DNA of 64,000 nt from NCBI RefSeq assembly GCF_963678635.1, contig NC_087069.1:5937472-6001471 (forward strand), read 5' to 3'. How positions within the stretch are numbered: the first letter of the stretch is position 1; each line of letters starts with the position of its first letter. Shown here piece after piece: positions 1 to 10,165 of the stretch. The DNA is from Symsagittifera roscoffensis (Eukaryota > Xenacoelomorpha > Acoela > Convolutidae). The notes under the pieces were generated by a model, which saw only the letters and a program-made list of their open reading frames with translations, was not told the DNA's origin and did not search any database. The translations under genes and the position numbers were made by a program.

Positions 1-138
1 TACGATGCAGCGTATGAAAAACAAATGTGTTCACAATAGTTCGTTTGTTCACAATGCAAAATTTTTGATGCAAGTTATGACAACGTTAAAAGAGTTTTTT
101 AAAATAGAAATTCAAATGTGGGGGAAAGGAAAAAGAGC
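1..138. repeat. GGCTC-family MITE, right end, cut by window edge
   Basis: The segment ends in a G-run followed by GGAAAAAGAGC, the right terminus of the inverted-repeat family seen many times at 26-30 kb. Its interior resembles the subfamily-2 copies at 28448 and 38706. The left end lies outside the window. Confidence 0.55.
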
Positions 139-581
139 AAAATACCAATCAACGCTGCTCGTATTATATTAGGGAGGAAAGGTCACTGTTCCGACTGCCC
201 TTTAAAATGTCTCGGAAGTATTTTGAAACTTTGAAATCATTCCGACTTTAACCTTGATGGCTTCTTGAAATAAAAAACGAGAAATTTTCCCAACGAATAA
301 ATAAGTCTCGTGAACTTATTTCGATGAACACAATTTTTCAATTTAAAATTCAATTTCCATTTGATATTACTACCGTTCAGCTGATTCGGATCATATGCTT
401 CGTAAAATGTCATGATGCTGGTGCTTTTTTTGGTATAATAAAACGGTTTGGGCAGCTCTTGGCTTTTACGTATTCAATGGTCTTTTCATCTGTGAAAAAC
501 TCAACAAGACTTAAACCCAAAAGTAAATTAGTGGGTCGATTGTTTCATTGTAAAATTTGTAGTATTGCGGTCTGTTGCTAG
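139..581. other. Non-coding stretch, repeat fragment
   Basis: Contains a fragment with TGTTCCGACTGCC near 188-200, the terminus of the repeat family described at 36392 and 36885. No reading frame here has coding character. The last bases, TTGCTAG, form a plausible 3' splice site for the exon that follows. Confidence 0.45.
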
Positions 582-740
582 GTGAAGCGAATCTTCGCCA
601 ACATTGGGGAGGATTTTGAGGACGGGTTCTTCTTCGAAGTGTGGAACAAAGCGGCCGAGATGCACCCGAAGGCACTGGTGAACATGGAATGCTTCCGGGC
701 GGCACTCAGAATCATGGGCACAAAAGCACACAAGATTTAA
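582..740 (+). CDS. Terminal exon of an unrecognised host gene
   Basis: Immediately after a TTGCTAG acceptor there is a GC-rich open stretch of about 52 codons ending in TAA at 738-740. It encodes a dense, globular-looking peptide including FEDGFFFEVWNKAAEMHP and a KAHKI carboxyl end. Codon use is balanced and unlike the AT-rich surroundings, and there is no low complexity. The acidic/aromatic spacing is loosely EF-hand-like, but I cannot assign a family. No upstream exon is visible in the 581 bases available, so the gene starts outside the window or this is an orphan exon. A C-rich stretch follows and would be the 3' UTR; no canonical AATAAA was seen close by. Confidence 0.5.
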   Translation: MKRIFANIGEDFEDGFFFEVWNKAAEMHPKALVNMECFRAALRIMGTKAHKI

Positions 741-1330
741 CAAGCCCCTCCCCCTCCCCTTGTCCTCACCTTCCCTCCCCCCTCCAACTAGCAATCAGAA
801 GGAGGCCCCCCACTTCACATAACAGATGTGCAGCAGACATTATGAGAGCATATTATATTAAGAATACATTATAAAATCAGGCAAACTCAATCGACTTCCT
901 TCTAAATCCGATGATAATTCAAATAGTGAAATCTGCAGTTTTTAAAAAGTTTCTCAAAGCAAGAAAAAGATCAAAGAGGAAAAAGGTTACACTATTCCTA
1001 GCTTTTTAGTTGAAAACTTATATACTGGGGTATTTGCACTAATTTTTGTCTTTTTATGCCGAGTACTTGAACTCCACGAAATCAAATTTATCATAAACTA
1101 AAGTAAAACACTGAGCTTGAATATCTTTCTGGAACGAATAATCTCGTTTCGTAATCTTTTTTGTGAAATCAATCTGCTTTTCTGATAATTTCAGTAGCCC
1201 ATCAAGAAAGAGGGAAAAAGTTCGCCAAAAATGCAATCGAAGCATTTCAAATATGTCTCATTGCAAAATCATTGACCAAAGTCTTCGTATAGCTGACTAA
1301 AGTATAGCTGTTTTTGTTCTATTATTTTTC
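741..1330. other. No gene seen
   Basis: CCCCTCC-rich sequence directly after the exon, then AT-rich sequence. Open frames are short and lack coding character. Confidence 0.4.
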
Positions 1331-1822
1331 TGACTTTTGTAACGAAAGTAATGGAATATTTGTGCTCGGAGTGGTTTTCTTTAGACAAATTCCACTTTTT
1401 AACTAGCCAGTTTTGTCGGATCTTTTTTTATGTCATTCAAAAAGTATTGTTGTCTTGAGCTTTAATTCGAAATGTTATTTCACATGTGATTATTTTGGTG
1501 AAGTTATAGGGGTTTAAAGATTGCCATTTTTGTCAATTTGGTACAATTAACCCGCGATAAATTTTGCTCTATTAACGCGTAAGCGGAGATTTAATCCGCC
1601 TTAGAAAAAGTTCCGAATTGGTTGAAGGAAGCTTATTTGCCAAAAGTAAATTGCTGCTAGGAGCGAAATCTATCACATTTTGTTTTATGTGGCGTGTGGG
1701 GTGATAGTTTTCAGAAAAAAGTTTCAAGATCTAAAATTTTTACTTTTTTTTATTTTAATCCATATAAAACTTTCATTTTATGTTATTACTGCTTACGTAG
1801 ACCATAAAAGGCAGTCGGAACA
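1331..1822 (-). repeat. TGTTCCGACT-terminated repeat, reverse copy
   Basis: Reverse-orientation copy of the family at 36885-37387. It starts near TGACTTTTGTAACGAAAG, has the same internal order (GTGCTCGG-GTGG, a GGGGTTTAAAGA block, a TTAACCCGCGATA block, GTGGCGTGTGGGG) and ends in GGCAGTCGGAACA. It is non-coding, with short imperfect terminal inverted repeats (TGTTCCGACT). Probably a non-autonomous DNA transposon; superfamily not determined. Confidence 0.6.
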
Positions 1823-3169
1823 TGCAGGGCTCCACCAATCATTTTTTATTGTGTTTTGATTGTGTGTTTTGTGAAACACGGTTTCTAAGATGAAGAAAAA
1901 ACTGCGTTCCAAAATATTGCAAACACAATTAGGAATAGTAAGTGTTTTGGTGTGTTTTGAAAACATAAAGAATTAATTGAAACGCTACGCCGAAGTAATT
2001 GATCCAGGAATGGTTCAAACATCAAACAATTTCGTTTACTGTTCCAACTCTCAAAAAAACGGAATATTTTTGCTTGGGGTGGTTTTTTTAATCAGTCAAT
2101 TTTGGGCAATCGAATTAATATAAACTTAACAAAAAACTTTTGAACCCCATTGAAAATATTGACTTTTTAAAATGAAATAAAATGAATCCATTCTGATCAA
2201 TTTTTGTTTCAAAATTCTGGCTGTGTGAACAAGCTCAGGAAAAATTTACACGCAATATGAAGATTTTATTCATAATGCTGAAAGCGTAACGCTAAGTATT
2301 CTTGCGTGGCGAATTATCCCGCACAAAAAAAATCATTCAAAATTGAGTTGAGGCCAGCTAATTGGTCGCATATATTTTTGTACTCGATTTTTCAACCCTT
2401 TTTTTTCCCAAAATTTTTTTGATATAGAATAAGGGGCAGTCGGATTATTCAGGGAGTTTTTTTGCCTAATAATAAGTTCTTGTTACCATCTCAACTATAA
2501 AAATGCACTGGCTTCAAAATTTAAAAAAAAAAACGAGCGGAATTTTTTCTACTTTAAAGATTTTTGTAGTTGTGCCACTTTTGGATAGTTGAAATGCACA
2601 AAATTCAGCTTTTGTTAAGAGTGTCGAAGAAAGTGACAGAATATTTGTGCTCGGGATGGTTTCTTTTTCTCTAGGCAAATTTCGGCCTTTCAATTAGATT
2701 TTTTGCGGATTTTTTTTTCGATATCAATCGAAAGGTATTGCTGCCTTGTTGCCTTGTTCCGGCTGCTCAGTTATGAGTCGCATGCAGCTGTTGACAAAAA
2801 ATTGAAATTTTCGAAAGAAACATAAAATGAACAAAGCTTAAACTAAAAAGTTTGCATCTGCTATTGCTCTGAATTGATCAATTCAGATAAGAATGATTTC
2901 CAAGCAGGAATTTCTCCTTATTATACTAGCAGCCCAGCTAAAGCTGTAGGCACCTGTTTGATAGGTTTTGCATTTATTTTGGAATGAAAAAGATAATTTC
3001 AAAATTTTATAAATTTGCTTCAATCAAAATCTAGTTATTGCTCTAATAAAAAAGAATGAACATTTGTGTATTTCGAATTTTCTTACTGACATAATTTATC
3101 TGAACCAATTTCTGGGCAAACCATCTTATTCACGGAGGCTTCTTACTACCACCTGCCTCGATCAAACCC
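1823..3169. other. No gene; decayed repeat fragments
   Basis: Fragments related to the TGTTCCGACT family recur near 2041-2110, 2430-2460 and 2618-2765 (for example AATATTTGTGCTCGGGATGG). Otherwise AT-rich sequence without coding signal. Confidence 0.4.
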
Positions 3170-3740
3170 TTGAGTTGTTTTCAAGAAGTGTCAAAAAATT
3201 CAAAAAATGGAAAAGAAATCAACACATTGATTTTTCTGAAGGTCGCTTATGCAGGGGAGTTTTCCAAAACCATTTTAACCCATTGAAACTGAAATTTCAG
3301 ATCCGGGAATGTAGTTTTCGAGGAAAGTTGAAAAGTTTCAAAAATGGTCAAAAATCGAACACTTGACTTTTCTTAGGGCCACAACTCTTTGTGTAAAAAA
3401 AGTTTGGGCGTAACCTTTTAAGCAGGGGAGCTTTTCACATTGAACGATAATTACCTAGAAAAGTCAAAAACTTTAAAACAATGGTACAAAACCCGAAGTT
3501 TGGCTTTTCTGAGGGCCAGAGCTTTAATGGGGAGATAATGAATGGGAGCTTTCCACAATCAATTCTATCCATTGAACCTAAAATCTCAGATTCGGGAGGA
3601 GAGTTTTCGAGAAAATGTAAAAGATCGAACATAATGGGTCAAAAATTCCCCACACACTTTTTCGAAGGCTGTAGAAAAAGGTTTAAGGTAAAAAGAGACT
3701 TGGGATTTCAAGCATACAGGGGAGTGGGCGGAATTTTCTA
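3170..3740. repeat. Diverged tandem repeats, about 140-170 bp
   Basis: A block with TTTTTCTGA(A/G)GG, a GCAGGGGAG-like word and an ACCCATTGAA-like word recurs in order around 3230-3300, 3370-3430, 3508-3580 and 3655-3720. Each unit is preceded by a GAAAA-TC-AAAA-TGG phrase. Spacing varies, so the array is old. Open frames across it translate the repeat and are not convincing genes. Confidence 0.45.
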
Positions 3741-4599
3741 GCTACTGGTACTACTTTTCCGTAAATCGGTTGAGTAGTTTTAAGAAAAATGTTTTTATTT
3801 GTTAGAAAATGTAAACGTTTTGCAACGCTTCTAAAAAAAATAAAAAAAACTAAAAATAATTTTTTGATACTTCCTGTTTTTATCAAACAGAAATAAGACC
3901 AAGAACTTTAAAAATTCTTTAGTTGAAACTTTGGGAGCTCAAGGTTTTCGTCAGACATCATCTTCAGCTATTAAAAAAAATCAAAAAATTAGTTGGAAAA
4001 GTCCACATTTGCAGGCAAAAAAAAAATTCAGTTTTCTTTAAGAAGGGGGTGTTATCTTTACTTTTTTTCAAGATACTTGAAACAATTTTTAAAAACAACT
4101 AATGAGGAAATGTTTCAATGGCTACTGAAAAAAAATAACACCGTGATATCAATACTACAACAATATTTTCCCGGTGACAATTTTGTTATTGGTATGGTTT
4201 TTGAATTCACCAATTTAGCGAACTTGGGATAAATAAATCGAGCAAACTTTCTAGCTTTAGGTAGAGTTTAAATAGAGATTTAATACGGCTGATTAATTAA
4301 ATTTTAGGAAACTACGTGACTGAATTTTTTTTATTGATAGTCTTGAAAACTATTTTTTTTGTGTGTTTTTTTAGCGCCTGAAAATTCTCAAAAAAGTGAA
4401 AAACAAATAACGGAACTAAAATGTTGTCCATTTCTTGTTAGAAACTGTACTAAACACATGAAGGGGCTATGTTCCGATGCGAGCACTCTTATTTGAAAAT
4501 CTTGAGATTAAACAGTCTGCACAGAAACTAAAGTCACAGATTTTTTTCCAGCTTTCAGAGTGTATTTACCAGAAAAAATTCATAAATCTCAGTAAAATC
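3741..4599. other. No gene seen
   Basis: AT-rich, with A and T homopolymers. A 79-codon open frame at 3993-4232 is Lys/Phe-rich and looks fortuitous. Confidence 0.35.
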
Positions 4600-4860
4600 T
4601 TATCAAAAAATTGAGAAATTCAAATCAAAAGTCCGTGACAGAAGAAAATAGCTATAAATTCTATCATTCTAGACAATAATATTTATGATAAGTTTTTTTT
4701 CTTTGTCTGTTAAGTTTGTTGTCCTGTTAGTTTAACTTTGATACGTTATGATTCAAGAAACTTGAATTAATTTGTCTTTAAGCGGTTGAAAATTAATCTA
4801 GTTTTTGCCACTGAGGCATTTTTTGTTCACTCTGCACGAAAAGTTGAAACTATATTTTTT
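4600..4860. repeat. Dispersed repeat shared with the tandem unit near 43 kb
   Basis: The order CCGTGA-AGAAGAAAATAGCT, TTGTCTGTT-AAGTTTGTT, CTTGAATTAATTTGT and TTGA-AATTAATC matches 42945-43140 (and the equivalent ends of units 2 and 3) at moderate identity. The end of the 3.9 kb unit is therefore itself a dispersed repeat. Confidence 0.4.
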
Positions 4861-6335
4861 CATATGCTAACTATCTATCCATTATGAATAATTTAAATCC
4901 TTAAAAAGCCAAGAGAGCCAGTTAATGTCGAAGTCCAATTGTGTTCCCTGCACAAGAAATCTACTGAAGTGATCCAGTAAATTTTTTAAAAAAATGAAAC
5001 CTTTGAAGAAATACTTGGAACAAACGTTGAATTATTTTTTTTTCTAAAATACTTGTTTTTTTTTCTAGTCAGCACGACTGAATTGAGTAGAAAGGCGTTA
5101 ATTAAAATTAACATGATATTAAATTATAGTGTCAAAACTATAGTACAAAAATAGGGACATCGGATTGAAGGAAACAAATTTATTTTTTTTTAGAATCGGA
5201 ATCACAATCTCTAATGTTTTTAGGTCTTATGAGTTTTTCTTGAATTAAAATAGATTATTTTAAAAAAATAACAAAAACGGCTGAAAAAAGACAAAATCTC
5301 GGCAAAAATTAAACGAAACGGAACTACAGTTTCAGAATTACAAAAAAAAACAAAAACTTGCTTTGAAACATGTTTTTCAATAACTTTTGCTTAAGATTTT
5401 TTTGCTTATGCGATGCTTGATACTGGATGCTTGGCGGTCGATGCTTATGGGAGCAGGGTAAAGAAGCTTCGTTACCCCAAGATTACAAAAGCATCAAGTT
5501 TATGTACTGCGACCTTGCGTCATGTAGGGTGCGGACACCAAGTTTGGAGTATCTTAAGTATTCGGGTCAGCATATCACGTTTTGCAGCAATCAAATTGCG
5601 ACACAAGAAATCTACCGTAACTTTCTACTCTAATTCTGATCTCCCAAAATGTTTCAAAAATTCAATTTAGAAATTTTTGAGGGCTTCATACAAAAAAGGC
5701 ATCTGTGACGACCGCTCTTTGCATATAATTTGCACTCAATGACGCATTAGGCGATCAAACAAAAAATACAGTTGTGCGGTCAAAACAATTTTAAAAAATA
5801 GCTTTTGTTGAACCTCCTATAATCTTTTCTGGGAGATGATATCTAAGTTTGATGGCTCAGATGAGCTCCAAAAGTGAAATTGACCTACCTAAAAAGGTCG
5901 ACATAACTTCAGAAAATTTTCAATTGCAAAATTTCAGAAACTTTTAACAGAAACTTTTAATCAGCACCGATTTTGAACTTTTACAAAATAACAAAAATTC
6001 AGTTGTTGTTTTACTTTTTACAATGAAAACTTTAACTCTGCGACCCGCGCCGGAATCTCATAGGATAATAAATTGATTATTTTAAATAAAAATCTAAAAT
6101 AAGTGATTAGAGTTTATTTAAAATAACTTGACAAAAAATGACATTATATAACCGTTAAATGCAGATTGATTCTTGGCTTTATTTTAATTGACTTTTTTTA
6201 CCCCATCCCGCTGGTTATTCAGCTCTCAATACCCACACACACACATCCAAAACCCCACTAATCACCATTTCGGCCTCACCTAATTTTAGCAATCACACAC
6301 ATTCAGATTGGTAAAAGAGGATAAGATGAGCAGAT
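4861..6335. other. No assigned gene
   Basis: AT-rich. A somewhat GC-richer 85-codon frame at 5413-5670 has no recognisable motif, and two frames overlap there, so I do not call it. The 6190-6330 stretch holds CACACA-rich sequence just outside the large LTR element. Confidence 0.35.
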
Positions 6336-6339
6336 GTTA

Positions 6340-6750
6340 TGAGTGATTTCTAATGTGGTTAACTCATAGAGTAATTTCGGATAGGGTACACCGTCTGCTC
6401 GTCACGCTATCTTATTTTCGGCCGGATAGATTCGTGCAACTTCTTAGTCTAATACCGATCCTAATCTTACTCTTATACTTATCTAGTCTCAGGTTGTTTA
6501 ACTAGTCTCTGCTAGGCTCAATAGATCTAGGGTAAACTGGTTTGTTGCGGCTGCTGAAGTTCTCTTGGAGAGACAACTAATTTCTAAGTTAAATTCAAAT
6601 CTCTCTGGTGCTGAAATTACAAGTAATTTCAGCACTTACAAATAAGTGGGTTGTTAGTTAGATGGATCATGATTGGTTAATATTAAATACTTTACAGTGG
6701 TAAAATATCTAATTTATCCAATCATAAAATATAGTTTAGATCAGGTTCCA
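6340..6750 (-). repeat. 3' LTR of the giant element
   Basis: Plus-strand TGAGTGATTTC...CAGGTTCCA matches 24765-25174 almost base for base. In element orientation it is the downstream LTR (TGGAACC...ACTCA). It contains an internal palindrome around TGAAATTAC/GTAATTTCA (TGCTGAAATTACAAGTAATTTCAGCA, near 6609-6636). Confidence 0.93.
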
Positions 6751-8353
6751 CCCATCCGGGTTTTACAGAGTTTTTTTAGAATTATCTTTCTGCAATTCAA
6801 AGGATGGATGTTGAACGTTGGTATTTGGCGAACATCGTATTCTTGTCCGGTTCCTCTTGTTAGAGAAGTTCCAGGACGCTCGAGTTAGGGACATCAATCG
6901 TTGTGTCGTCTTGTGACAACGACTGTGTTTCTCAATAAAATCAACCTGATTTCAAAATGGTTTGCTATGACGGGTTTTTCTGTATTATGTAGAGAACTTG
7001 TTTTGTGTTCAACCTCGTCTGGGAATGGCGTGGAGATTGTGTGTGGAAGGGATGCCTTGTAACTCGGATCTGTACGTATACTTGAACATCGAGGTGGTCA
7101 TTGGTCTAGTTCAATGAAGTCCTTTTCTGCGAAGTCAAGTCGTACTCTAAATCCTTTGAGTTGTGGTTGTGGACGGCATATCGGTTGTGGTTAGCCATTC
7201 TTGTTTGAGTGTAATGGGATCATTTTGTCTTTGGATGTTCGTCTTTGTTGTTGTGTGTTGATCTATATACTGCAAGGTATGATTTACATTTTATAAAATT
7301 TTTGTTAGTTTTTTTTTAATCATGAATTTAGTTGGTTGTTTTCACAAAAGCATTTTGTTTTAGTTCGGTTTTTTTGAAGAGTTACTCACCCTTGAGTACC
7401 TCTTATTAAAAATAGAAGTGTGGTCACAAAGCGTGGATGTAGCGCGGTGGGTTAGGCCGGCTATAGAGCATGCTCAGGACGTCTTCTCTGGTGGGTTAGG
7501 CCAGGAGTGGGAGTATGGTTCCGTGCGGTTTCTTTGAGAGGTCCTGTTATGTGATAACGTTTCATGTTGGGTTTATGTTGGTCTTTCTTATGTTTCTTTG
7601 GTTGTGTCCTTTTTTTCAAAAATCAAATTGTTTTTGTTATGAGTTTGTCTTTCGACTTTTTTGTATTTTATCATTTCTTTCTTAGACTTTATAATAGTCT
7701 TCAAAAGAATAAATTATCCAGTTTTAAACAGGGTTAATCCGGTTTGGGTACCGTTGGTTTTCTTTTCTTAGTCATGCTGTTATTTTTTGATTTGTGGTAA
7801 TTAGTAAGCTGCGTTGGTTAGTTTGGTTTAGTATATAATTCCTTTCCAACCGGGTTAAAGGAAAGTTTGAAACTTGTTATCGTGTGTTAGAGTTGTTGAG
7901 TGTGAAAACTTGAAACTTAAAATCATTATTTAAACAATTCCTCGTGGGCGAGCTGTGCGAGTTTGGATAGAATTCCTGTGCGAGTGAAAGAAAATATCAA
8001 AAGGTTAGTACTGCATTTTCATTTTATCAATTTATTACATAGAATTTCAATTTTACTGCTAGTTTTTGGGGGAAATTTAAAGTTATAAACTTTCATCATA
8101 ATTAAATTTACTGCTTTATGGGGAAACAATTTATAAATTAATTTACTACATTTGGTATGAACTTTATCAGATTATCTTGTGTAAAATATTAATGAAGTTT
8201 AGAAGAATTTTAACAAGTTTATTTTTTATTTTTCTTTTTTTTTGCAGATGATCGTGGTATGAAGACTAAAAATGTAAAAGAAACATGAGTAAAGAATGGT
8301 TAGTACTAATTTAAGTTTATTAGTTAAGAATATTTTTAAATTATACTTTCTTG
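6751..8353 (-). other. 3' untranslated region of the giant element, with weak PPT
   Basis: Between the last ORF and the 3' LTR there is 1.6 kb without a convincing minus-strand gene. Directly before the LTR (minus strand) is CCGGATGGG, a short purine-rich run that could serve as the polypurine tract. On the plus strand, 8004 onward (AAG|GTTAGTACT) and 8231-8248 (a T-rich tract ending TTTGCAG) resemble intron ends, discussed as a finding. Confidence 0.5.
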
Positions 8354-10165
8354 TTAATCGTATAGGAAAAAGCCGTGGGGAAAGATGTCGTGTATTATGT
8401 CCGAATTTGTTAGTAATTTTGCTGGTATGCGAATGATGTTTTTAGTTTGGAGCAGTGGCCAAAGCAATTGATGTACTTTTTTGGTTTTTAGCTCTTCGGT
8501 GCCTACTGCAAACTCATAAGGTGTGTTTTGAATGAGGTTATATATTTTGTGATTATATTTAGTATTGTGAATAAATTCTAGTATTGGGATTTCTATAGGT
8601 TGGATAAATTCATGTGGGATAAGGAAGGGTCTGGATTCTTCGGCATTAAAGGTCTTCGTGATGGGACAAAATATATACATTTGTGTTACTGGGTCATAAT
8701 TGCGGAGGATGCCGTGGAGGTTAGTATCCTTGATGCAATAGGTGAAATTAAGAAAAAATGGTGAAGTGTACTTCGAGTTAAGAAACTGAAAACGATGGTG
8801 GGGTTGTCTTGATGGAGCATGTAAATCAAAATGATTTTGTATGAAGCGATAGTATGTATATGTATGAGTCTGTTTAGTGCGTAACATAATGTCGTGTGAA
8901 CAGTGCAAATCGCGTTCATGTGGTGCAAGGAAGTGAAAGTTTAGTGAAAATAACTGAAATTTTTCTGCAAAACTTTCGTAAGCTTGAATATCAGTTAGTG
9001 CTTCAGAAATGATGTGATCATATTTTCTATCAAAAATATTAAGTGTGAATACATATGACGTTTTGATGAAGAATTTTTCCGTTAGTTGTGGGTTAGCGAA
9101 GCGGTCGTCATCTAGAAATTGGTCTTGATTAGTTCGGATGATTTTATGGTCGTAATTTTCTATTGTAAATTCGTTAGCTTGGGGTGCAGTGAATGTTTTT
9201 AGCGTTTTTTAATATCCTATATAAGTAAATTGTCTAGGTGTTAGTGTTGCGGTGAGTCTATATAGCATATCTTTATTCTTTTCTATATCGTTATGAGTAC
9301 TAGATAGTGGCAGGCAAAGGGGATTAGTAAAATGGTAATATGCTGTCCAGTGAAGTGTTGGCATTAAAACATGTTCATCTACAAAACTACGTGTGTCGTT
9401 AGTGTCGTTAGGTGTGTTTAAAGTATATTGTGGGATTGAGGGTAAGGTGATTGCTAGAAAATCTTTCGTGTTGGTGTGATGTGGATGATTAATATAATCG
9501 CAGGCTGTTCCTGGTTTGGTCGGGAATGGATGGTTCGGGAATTTTCTTTTAAAAGTGCGATAAGCTCGGTGAGTGCTATTTGATGATTCGGTGGATGTGG
9601 ATGATTGTGCTAATGATGCAGTGTAAGCTGAGGAGGGTGTAGGAGTACATGGGTTTGAGGATTCTATTGTGGATGAAATTTGATTTATAGTGAGGGTGTT
9701 AGGGTGTATTAGCTGTTGTTGTAGGGTGATAAAATTATCGAGTTCCTGGGAGATTTGGGGGGTATCTGGAGAATTAGATGATCGGTCGGAATGAAATGGA
9801 GAATAGGTTGAGATTACTTGTGAAGCATAAGAAGGAGTGGAAGCGGATGGGAATGGATTATTTGGTGGGATCGGTTGAAAAGGGGGTTTTGAAAAAACTG
9901 AGGAGTTGCTTTGAAAATTATTGAATGGAGATGGTTCGGAGTCGGCAAATTCGTCAGGGGTTTCTATATTAGGATTATTAAGTTGTGAAATGGAGTATAA
10001 AACTGAAATACCTGAATTAGTATACGAATTCATGCTTGATGATATATTAATAGTTGGAAAATCGGGTAGCGGGAAAGCAAAAAGTGGGATTATTGGGATT
10101 GGAGTGTTGAGGTTGGTTGGATGGGAATTTGAGCGGTGTAGGGATCCAAGTTGTCGGCTCATCAT
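8354..10165 (-). pseudogene. Accessory ORF downstream of env (ORF-X), about 600 codons with one stop
   Basis: The frame opens at ATG 10163-10165 and runs to the stop at 8354, interrupted only by one TAA at 9209-9211. The other roughly 600 codons stay open, which is remarkable in AT-rich sequence. The first ~200 residues are Pro/Ser/Thr/Asn-rich low complexity (TPIPIIPLFAFPLPDFP, then STESSNSTHRAYRTFKRKFP). The rest looks globular with many aromatic residues and no obvious TM or signal peptide. I recognise no family. Its start overlaps the env stop by 4 bases (ATGA), suggesting coupled re-initiation or a spliced mRNA. Candidate roles, purely inferred, are a viral accessory or structural protein. 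Lying after env and before the 3' LTR is where complex retroviruses keep accessory genes. Confidence 0.7.
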
